DNA of 64,000 bases, from positions 32,724,644 through 32,788,643 of the forward strand of contig CM068831.1 in assembly GCA_028554795.2 (NCBI GenBank). The letters are read 5' to 3'. Below are positions 55,373-64,000 of the stretch, piece after piece. The notes beneath the pieces were generated by a model, which was not told where the DNA came from, did not search any database, and saw nothing but the letters and a program-made list of their open reading frames with translations. This DNA comes from Sinohyriopsis cumingii (lineage: Eukaryota; Mollusca; Bivalvia; Unionida; Unionidae). Every line of letters starts with the position of its first letter. Positions within the stretch are counted from its first letter, which is position 1. A program made the position numbers and the translations under genes.

Positions 55373-55866
55373 TCAAAAGCAGTATATAGTAATGATGTCA
55401 GTAAACAATTTACTCTGTGACCAGTGATCTTTTTTTTTCAGTAGTAAAATAACAGGTACCAAGGTACAGGATATTACTATCTTCTCCATTCAATTCCTGC
55501 ACACCGTTATATATGAAAAACTTACTCATGACAAACACATGCTCAGTACAAAGTCAAATCCGTGTTCAAGACGAGGAATATACAAGTCGAATTCTACAAT
55601 CAATGTTGGAGATGGTTTAAAGATCACGACCATCGTGCTAAATATATTGTTTGCACGATGAAAACAAGTTTTTTATTTAAAAAATTAAATCTCACAAGAT
55701 TATTATGATCTTGTGAGAACTTAATACAATACACATACGTGTTTAAGGTTACCCACCTACGCCACAATATTTCTAGTAACGAATGATCCCAATCATTTGT
55801 TATGCTTTCGAGATAAGCGAGTTTACAACGAAAAACGATTTATCACTATCTGATGAAAAGAAAGGT

Positions 55867-56110
55867 TTATAAAACTTTAAATATGTCAAACACTTTATCA
55901 TACTGAATCAGACAAGTCTAGTTCATCGTTGAAGAGGTGAGGTAGAGGTTATAAATGCATTTTTTTATCCTAGAAGATAAAAATAAATTAGGGAACAAAG
56001 TAAAATTAATTGCAGTTCTCGACTTTTACAGTGGACGTGAGTTCCATAAACGAGATCATCACATACTATTCAAGTTCAATTCGAATTAGAAGTTATTTAC
56101 GTTAAGTGTT
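55867..56110 (+). repeat. dispersed repeat, copy 1
   Basis: Diverged match to 60845-61125. Shared blocks include actttaaat.tgtcaaacac, caagtcta, tcgttgaag, ttgcagttctcgact, gttccataaacgagatca. Confidence 0.75.
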
Positions 56111-57204
56111 TTTAAAATGTAGTTTAAAATAAAGTTGTGAAAGGACTATATTGAATAAGGGCCATTTTCTGCCCCCGTTTGTATGAAGAAAAAAAATCTT
56201 GTAAATATCATATCTCTGTGTCTCATTGTATTACTCGATGCATAAATCACCTTATTCTGCATTAAATATGTCTATAAATTTCTTCTTCATACCAAAACAC
56301 GACCTGTGAACATGGGCTGGTATAGGAAATTTAGGAGAAAATGATACATTTGAGCAACTTGAAACTAAAAATAAGATCTAAGCTAAGGCATGCTCAAACA
56401 AGGTATTTACACAAATTGATTAATTTTTATGAAACGTTTTGGGTTCTCATGTTAACGTATGTGAGGACGTTTGCGCTAATCATAAAAAACGAAAAACTTC
56501 TTGAATTTTGCTGTCTTTTTATCATTGTCGTTATTATCCCTGTTGCACGGTAGCTGCCTACGTATCGCTACGCGTGAGCAATCAGACCTGCATTTCTAGA
56601 GTGCGCTTTATTATTTCCTTCATTATTCTATTAAACAAATTCCGGGAATAATAACTATTCAGATATTTAGAAATCAATGTTATCCATTCATTTCTCTCTT
56701 TCTTCATTGTTTCTCAATTGCTTGGGAACACGATTTTTCGAACAGGCACTGAAGGGGAATTTGGAATTATATGTAAACAAAGATTACGTGGAAAAAACAT
56801 AAAATTGAATTGCATTTTTACAATGCCAATTTTTTGCAAAAGCATGCTGTAAATAATAGGATGAATACATTTATATTATTTATTTTATACGTAAATAACA
56901 GGTTTTTTTTTTTTTTCTTCATTGCCATCAAGATACCGTTTGCTACGTTGAATTCACTCACTATTACAGTGTAATTCCGTACATGTAATCTTTAAATGAA
57001 TCTGTCAATTTCCAGATGGAAATAACAGTTACAACCAGCGTATGTTTTCATTAAATTTTGTTAACTGGGTCTTTATTCATACAGTAACATTATTAATTCT
57101 TTAAAACTAAAGCATTAACTGGGCAAACAACAAATGATCGTCTGCAGTTATATAAATCTGTTAGGAAGAACTATGTCATCTGCATGATACACAGATTGAC
57201 ATAG

Positions 57205-57277
57205 CTTCAATAGCTCAAATGGTATAGAATTATTGTGTCAAATTGTTGCACTAAGTTCGAATCCCCGAAGGTTCCTT
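57205..57277 (+). repeat. tRNA-like SINE head or tRNA pseudogene
   Basis: An A-box-like tagctcaaatgg and a B-box-like gttcgaatccc are present. The T-stem and acceptor stem do not pair, so it is not a functional tRNA gene. A (ttc)n-like tail follows. Confidence 0.35.
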
Positions 57278-57439
57278 TTCTTCTTCTTTTCTTCTTTATT
57301 TTTTAAGAGTTAATATCCGTAATATCAACAGCTGTCAAATTACAGGTTTGAAATAAAAATTAGTAACTGCTCAGTTTTCAAAACCAACAAAAAATAATGC
57401 GCTATTTGAAAATCATTTTTATTTTAATATCGTGCAAGG

Positions 57440-58290
57440 TAACATTTGTCAATATGTTATTCATCTAGAATGGAACCATTCAAGGGTACCAATCATTTCT
57501 GCATAAAAAAATAATGGTATTGGAACCAGCGTTGTGAAGCGGTTATTCTTCAATAATTAGATATTATAATTTTCATACAAGTTTATTTATGTTCAGTTTT
57601 TTCATGCTGAAGTTTCATCACATTTTCCGGTGTACTCGTCCACATGAAGAAAAATCGGTTTTAGACTGATACAAAAATGTTAAACTTGCTTACTAAATCA
57701 ATGACGTTTCTAACAATTCATGAACTTAGAAACCATTTCTAAACAGTGGGATCCATGTCCACATCACGAAGGAAACAAGGTGACAATTTATTTATGATAT
57801 TTTAATTGAAAATATTATTTGCATTACCTCTACGCCAAAAGCCAGCAATTATATGAGCCTCAATCATTTGCAAATAATTTTATTTTTATGTTCCTAAAGT
57901 GTAATATTTTTATGGGTATGGTATTCATCTAAAATGAAACTAGAGGAGAGTGGCCAAATATCTTTGCCTCAGAAAATGATTGTGGTGGAAGCAGTGTTGT
58001 GAAGCGATTATTATTCCATATTTATACACAATAATTGTTTTATAAATGTATTTGTTTCTGCTAAATTTTTTAAGACTTATATTTTATCACATTTTTCTAA
58101 TCACTCCTCCAATCAAGAAAAACTGGTTTCGGACTGACACATTTTTACTTGCCTCTAAATCAATGATATTTCTAGCAATTACTGAAATTAGAAATTACAC
58201 ATTTTGTTTCCAAACGGTGGGAAACATGTCCCAATGTCAGGATGTCAGCTAAAGTAACTGAATTTATTTATTGTTTGTTAACTGAAAAAG
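57440..58290 (+). repeat. tandem duplication of a ~375-bp unit
   Basis: The units at about 57440-57815 and 57915-58290 share, with mismatches, tattcatctagaatg, gttgtgaagcggttatt, tttatcacatttt, aatcaatgacgtttcta and a cagtggga.ccatgtcc block. Confidence 0.75.
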
Positions 58291-58531
58291 ATAATCGTGA
58301 TATTCTTACCCCCTAACCAGCACAAATAAAAATAAACAAAACAAGTTTGTTTAATCTATTTATCAAAATACTGCATATTTATTGCAATGGCAAATTTCCT
58401 TTATTTCATTAAATGATAACTTCATAACTTTGTACACTTACTGATTATAACAAAAGAAGTCATATTTATAATAACATTTACAGATGAAAATCTTTTATTC
58501 AAAGGATATCCTGCTTGAATATAAGTACCGC

Positions 58532-58600
58532 TACCATTACTACTACTACTACTATTACTACTACTACTACTACTACTACTAATAATAATAATAATAATAA
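58532..58600. repeat. (ACT)n(AAT)n microsatellite
   Basis: Trinucleotide ACT units followed by AAT units. Confidence 0.9.
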
Positions 58601-60060
58601 CAATAACAGCACTAAAAATAATTCTAAAAGAATGTCCATCTCCCTGGTTTGTCTAGTGGAAACATCCATGGGGGGGGGGAGATTTGTCAGTAACCATAAA
58701 ACACATCAAGCATACAATATATTCTGACCAAAACAATTCTGAAATAAAACGTTTTGAGATGCAACATGGAATAATGGATGACACAAGAATTTGTGATATA
58801 AAACAATAATTATGATAATATAGACATTGAAAATACTCATTAATAATTTGACTTTTTATGTCCTTGTTGGCCTGAATAGTTTATTTGTAATGCTTTTTAA
58901 TCTCTCTGATGAATGTGCAGTCATTGCAAGTTCTGTCTGGTCACCTCCCAGAGAATCTAAGAGGGGCCAAAGGTTAAAACACAACAAATGGCAATTGCAG
59001 CAACAGTTGCTCCTCTCAACTGTACAGACAGCAGGAGTGTATCGCGTCTGGGTCATACTGTGGGTGGATCAGTGGGGACGTTACAATCATCAGGATTTGC
59101 TATTAGTTTTGGTTAACTACTACCGTTAGGTAATATGTGTTAGTGAGTGCATTTCTTTTATCATATGCTTCGTCGTCTCATGCTTGCATAGGTTTTCATT
59201 TTAACACTTCTCTGAACCTCCTGTTATATAGAAAGCCTTTCGGCGAGATAGTCGCATAATTCTTGCGTAGGAATACAGACAAACACTTCGGTCTACATGC
59301 ATAGTATACATTACTTAAAATATGTATGCACACAATATGCCTTCGAAATCTCTGCCAAATTATAATTGTCAATGTAATAATGTGACTAGCTAGATTTTAA
59401 TATTATATATGAACACATTTTTATATAACGTTATTTTATTCGTTTCAATTTTTCTGTACATTTGTGAATTTCTTCATTGCCTCCTTGAGGTCCTCATTTT
59501 TGAGTCGCTAAAAAGAATCGAAAATAGGCCTACATGTGCAGTGGAGGAGGAGAGAAAGTATTGTCATATATAGTTACTTTAAACAATGAAAAGGTAGAAA
59601 TTTACTTTGACTGTAATCTTGCACGAAGTAAATCATCATCTTTGCAGGCTCTAAGTGCTGGTAAATAACATTTACAAAACAATAATAAAATGCTTCATGT
59701 CTATTTGTTAATTAAAGGTTTATGTTCTTTATAAACTTGTACATCATCTCTTTTCACAGAAAACTGTATGCAGTCAATGTAATGCAGTGTTCCCGCGCTG
59801 GTTTAAAAATAGACGCAAAAGGTGTAGAGAGTACAATCCTTTCCTGCATTTTCCAATGCCATTACGTCTAAAACATATTTCCCATTTTTGAGAAGTTCAT
59901 TAAAAGTGCTGAACCAATAGTATTCTCTTTCTTATTAATGTCCATATTATATATTTATGGATGAATATGTAGTCTATTAATAGATTATAGTTTGACTATA
60001 GGCTGCCGCAAAGGGTGTGGAAGATAATGTATTTTTGGTCTTCTAAAGATAGAAACACAG

Positions 60061-60063
<3 letters not shown>

Positions 60064-60092
<29 letters not shown>
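60064..60092. repeat. (GT)n microsatellite
   Basis: About 14 GT units. Confidence 0.9.
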
Positions 60093-60095
<3 letters not shown>

Positions 60096-60844
60096 ACAGC
60101 CATGAAAATATAAGGATAAAAGTACATAAATACGTAAAGAACATCTGTAATATCCAGTGAAGGTAACAAACCCATGTATTCGGCGAAGAAGCGAACGTAC
60201 ATGCCCCTGTTATGGCCTCATTTACAGTTATTTTCAATAATATCAAACAATCATTTAAATAATTCAAAAATATTAAACATCATTCAATAACATTAAACAA
60301 TATTTTATTGCGAAACAGTTTTTGTTTTTTATGATTAAGTACCGTTTTGTCAACGTAATTTAGAAACAGTTTTCAGTTGAGGTGTAAGTTCGATAGTCTA
60401 TTTTTGTCTCCAATGGACCATTTTGGAATAGTTTTAGAGACTAAACTTTATTTATAGAGCTTAATAACCCTTAATATAATAAAACTATATAATGCAAATT
60501 TGAATCTGAGTGAATAGCTCATGGTAAAACAGTATCTATGAGAAGTAAATGGAAAAGATGACTAATTTTCATGTCTTTTTTTGATAATGTTTTGACACCA
60601 TGTAACCATGGCAACGGACACGTAAACACGGAACTGATATTATAAACAAACGTTAACCAACTCAGGTGTACACATCATATAAGGACATTTGGAGAGGGGG
60701 ATGAAAATGGTACTTATTCAATATAGTTCTTTCGAGTCTGACAATTAATTGTCTACCCATACCTTGCCACAATGCTTGTTATGGAAATATTTTGTTTTCC
60801 TATCCCGTTCTTTAAATTTTTTTTAACACATCACTCGGAAGACA

Positions 60845-61125
60845 CCTAACTTTAAATGTGTCAAACACTGTATCATTTTGACTCAAACAAGTCTAATGCG
60901 TCGTTGAAGGGTTGGGGAAGACAATATAAATTAAATTTTATATCATAACTCGCAAAACAAATCAAATGTTTAAAACCGATCCATAAGACAACAAAAAGTC
61001 TTGGAAAAGTGTAAAATCAATTGTAGTTCTCGACTTCATACGGCATACATGTGTTCCATAAACAAGATCAGCAAATACCATTTAGTTCCATTTAAAGTAT
61101 TGCTATTTACAATGAGTTTTGAAAG
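60845..61125 (+). repeat. dispersed repeat, copy 2
   Basis: Diverged, longer partner of 55867-56110, with an internal insertion relative to it. Confidence 0.75.
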
Positions 61126-63162
61126 GTTGAAAGTCTAGTAGTAATATGTCGAGTCTGAGTATAAATTGTCTTCCTTTACGTCTACTCATTTCGATCAGCA
61201 ATAACAATATATTCAAGACGGCTAATGTGGTGACCATATTCGACATCAGATTGACACCATTTTCATTTAAGACCAACTAGACATCATGTCTCCTTGTGCA
61301 AACCCCATGTTGGTATGACTTTATGTAGATAACAAAAAAATGATAGAGACCAAAGAACGAGAACAAAGGATTTAGATGATAGGTGGAGTACCACCTGCTC
61401 ATTCTGCTAGTATTCCAAGTGCAATACTGCCAAATGATGAAAGTTCTTTCTTTTAACTTGGTTTATATAATAAGAATATTGAATCAGCCTGTATGTCGAG
61501 TCGTAGCTCATAAAATCAGGAACGATGATATATTGCTAGACCTATTGGGATTTCACTCACGTAACATCGATGATTTGAATACCGGACACCCCCAATCGAT
61601 GAGCAGCAACTTTGTTTTAATCAGACTAGTTTTAATCTTAATTGGCCATAATTGCTTAAAGCTAAGTTGAGAATGTCCTTATCTATAGTTATTGGAGTGA
61701 ACTAAGAATGGTTTGAATTATGTAACGGTCATTAAGGTCACTTTGTGGTGTGATTTAGTTTACATTTATACATCTAAGTGGCATGTATTTCTATTTTGAA
61801 TGTGTTTAATTTTCGTTCATATGTATAATTTATTAGATTTGTTCTACTCGACGTTTCAAGAGGACATGCTGTTTTACTACGTGAGCTAACAGCTTATTCG
61901 TTTGCGAAACCATTATAACCAATTCACTTGTGGTATCAGGACAATAACTTACTTATTGTATATTCTGATGAATAATTAGCATCATTTGCGAGATATCTTC
62001 ACATTACCTTTTGGAAACATTGCAATAAATATGATTTTTGTTTCTTTATTTAACATTATCGATATTTAATGTGTTCCGCAATAATTTTCCTTCTGACGCA
62101 GAAAACGTCATAAATGTAAAATTTAGATGACTTCATAATGCCGTGACAACGTACACCGCATGCGGTCAACGCAGGTTATATACAACTATAGTGTTTCATC
62201 CAATTCAATACTTTGTTTAAATAAGTAATGAAATATGATGCAACGGTCGCTATGTTTCACAGCGAAACAAAATCTCCTCGTTGTTTAGATACTATCGTAC
62301 CGTCATCTAAAAGTATCTCCAAACAAGTACGTTACCTCTTGAGGACATGATAAGCTCTATATGGACATTAATATACGCTGTGTCACTGTTGAGAGTGTGT
62401 GGCCTGTTCAGGCATGTATATTCTATCCATCTATGAGTGAAAAGGTCTACAAATGCCACCACTCGCCAAACTATTCTCCACCGATAGAGAAGTTAATTAG
62501 AGAAATGTATCAGAGCTGTTTCACCGACATGTAATAAATACAGACCTGTAGCTTTATTTTCTTGTAATCTGTCAGAACCAATCTTTCTCTTGCATACTAA
62601 ATGATATGGACCTAACACAAAACTTGTCATGCTATTATTATAGGTGCAACATCTGTTTTGGCAGATTTCAATTTCAAGAGCTGATGCATGGCAAACATAA
62701 TTATTTCTCACAATCTGATTTAATAATCAAAGCTATATAATGAAAATTTAAGAGTATTATGAATTAAATATAAAATGATCCGAAAAGTCCTTCTGAAGTT
62801 CAACAGAAATCTAATGTTTCGAATGAAAAATGTCAGATCCTCGCTGCTGAAAACAGTCCTGATTTATCACAATGGCATTGTTCACAACTCTTTTGAATAA
62901 TTCACAATATTCCCATGGTAACTAGTTTGTCGTACGAACTCATTGCAATTCCAAAGAATAAGCTATTTCCTCTCAAATATCTAAGCACGATATAAAATAC
63001 ATCTGCATACTGACGTTACAACACTAAAAGAAATGAATAATCCGAAATAAGAATTAATTAATTAATGAATTAAGTCTGATTTTCATACTTTAAAATCTGC
63101 CACTCCAAAAGTTTGCCACCCTGGACAGGTGCCCTTTGAGATGAACGGAAAATTCGTCATTC

Positions 63163-63194
<32 letters not shown>

Positions 63195-63248
63195 GGAGTT
63201 GTTGTTGTTGGTGTAGTGTTTAACGCCATTTTTCAGCACACGATAATA

Positions 63249-63285
<37 letters not shown>

Positions 63286-63287
63286 AC
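63163..63287. repeat. (TG)n(AG)n and (CT)n runs around a SINE tail
   Basis: A TG/AG run to 63197, then a reverse SINE tail (gttgttgttg, gtttaacgccat, cagcacacgat) to 63246, then a (CT)n run. The SINE head is missing. Confidence 0.8.
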
Positions 63288-63466
63288 ACACTTTTTACAT
63301 ATATATTTTTTCCGGTAGTACATATTACAGTATCTGTGTACTGTACCGTTATGTTGGTAGTTACCGTTAGCAAGGAACTTACGCAAATTCCCGAGAAATC
63401 TTGTTACAAGCTGTTTGATATTAACAACAAAGTTATCATTTTTCATCACTAAATATTATGAAAATA

Positions 63467-63467
<1 letters not shown>

Positions 63468-63502
<35 letters not shown>
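63468..63502. repeat. (ATT)n microsatellite
   Basis: About 11 ATT units. Confidence 0.9.
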
Positions 63503-63503
<1 letters not shown>

Positions 63504-63536
63504 GACTTGTGTTTGTCATTAATTAATTTTGAATAT

Positions 63537-63775
63537 TGCCAATGTAATTATATTTAAAAACCTTTAGTCACATATTTGACAAATATCACGTATGTCAACG
63601 TGGTGGCCAAATGAGATGTTCTGGAAGACATTCGGGTCAAAATCAAACTAAGGAAACTTGTAATATTACAAATGTAATTATATTTAAAATCCTTTAATCG
63701 CATGTTTTACCCTTGACATATGTCAGTGGGACATTGAGAAAGATATTCAGTCCAAATATAACATTTAGCACAAAA
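63537..63775 (+). repeat. tandem duplication of a ~130-bp unit
   Basis: The units share aatgtaattatatttaaaa, cctttaatcgcat, tatgtca and ttcagtccaaat-like blocks. Confidence 0.7.
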
Positions 63776-64000
63776 AAATCGGACTAAAACTACGCCAAAT
63801 ATGTTATTTACAATCAACATACATATAGCAAATTCATCTACTATAAAATACTGACCATTCAGTTTTGGTTTGTGAGGCAGTGTTTTGGTTCTGAGCTGCG
63901 ACATTGTATTTTTATAGCATTATAATCGTTCTCTTTTCAAATTATTTAATGGATATAATATTTTATCATTTTGTTATAAACATATAAATTGAGAGAGCGA

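Larger units (their letters stand above)
55373..64000. other. downstream intergenic region
   Basis: 8.6 kb with no supported gene. It holds three pairs of diverged repeats and several microsatellites, listed separately, plus a SINE tail at 63196-63246. Open frames of 60-107 codons show no domain and mostly cross simple repeats. Confidence 0.55.

Noticed and set aside
57205..57277. tRNA gene
   Set aside because: The A and B box-like motifs are present, but the T-stem and acceptor stem do not pair. Kept only as a tRNA-like repeat.
58827..59129. Possible further TSP1-like exon: a Cys-rich alternative frame (CSNSCSSQ, ECIASGSYCG)
   Set aside because: The domain's Trp pattern is absent, splice phases do not fit and the main frame changes. 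It also lies after the gene's stop.
61383..61670. 95-codon frame possibly from a retroelement
   Set aside because: No reverse transcriptase or other motif could be identified in any frame.

Overview
This is a eukaryotic, AT-rich, intron-rich animal genomic window. Copies of a tRNA-derived SINE with a conserved central domain and a gcgttaaaccc(aac)n tail, an L2/CR1-like LINE, many microsatellites and split extracellular-domain exons (Ly6/uPAR, thrombospondin type 1, immunoglobulin) suggest a lophotrochozoan, most likely a mollusc and perhaps a bivalve. The species call is an inference. No rRNA gene, convincing tRNA gene or CRISPR array was seen.

Host layer. A phase-consistent gene on the + strand can be assembled from eight exons between 13890 and 55372: a signal peptide and a three-exon Ly6/uPAR (LU) domain, a Thr-rich linker, three TSP1 exons, and a two-exon Ig domain ending in a stop. 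A second three-exon LU module (1179-1258, 4265-4336, 12257-12434) lies upstream, with splice phases that would also fit the TSP1 exons. The middle TSP1 exon has an in-frame TGA.

Mobile layer. Intron 2 of that gene (14629-42700) is filled by two nested Polinton/Maverick-type (adintovirus-like) elements. The outer one (15050-42499, about 12.6 kb without its insert) is old. It has diverged terminal inverted repeats and broken genes: integrase, major capsid, minor capsid, packaging ATPase, two fibre-like genes, unknown genes and a protein-primed-type DNA polymerase B, plus a SINE insertion with its own target duplication. The inner one (20960-35813, 14,854 bp) is much younger. It is flanked by a 7-bp target duplication (CACAATC), the outermost ~128 bp of its two inverted repeats look identical, and it is packed with genes. 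It landed in the Walker A region of the old element's packaging ATPase gene.

Inner element. From left to right it carries an FtsK/HerA-type packaging ATPase (-); a small zinc ribbon, a parvovirus-like phospholipase A2 and an RVE integrase as a tight + strand cluster; a DNA polymerase B fused to a superfamily 1 helicase (-); a Cys-rich zinc protein, a NUMOD4-HNH-NUMOD1 endonuclease and a small helical protein (+); then a long - strand structural block with minor capsid protein, two-segment membrane protein, coiled-coil fibre-like protein, adenain-like protease, pX/pVI-like protein, double-jelly-roll major capsid protein, a repeat microprotein, a second amphipathic protein and two unknown proteins. 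Together these would cover integration, replication, packaging, capsid assembly and maturation, and membrane penetration.

This copy has four lesions: TAG in the integrase, TAA in the polymerase, and one-base shifts at A-runs in the minor capsid gene and one unknown gene. It therefore looks recently inactivated, although the two A-run shifts could be sequencing errors. The most unusual points are the polymerase-helicase fusion, the homing-type endonuclease, the free-standing PLA2 and zinc ribbon, and a slippery heptamer A_AAA_AAG that joins the pX-like frame exactly to the extended protease frame.
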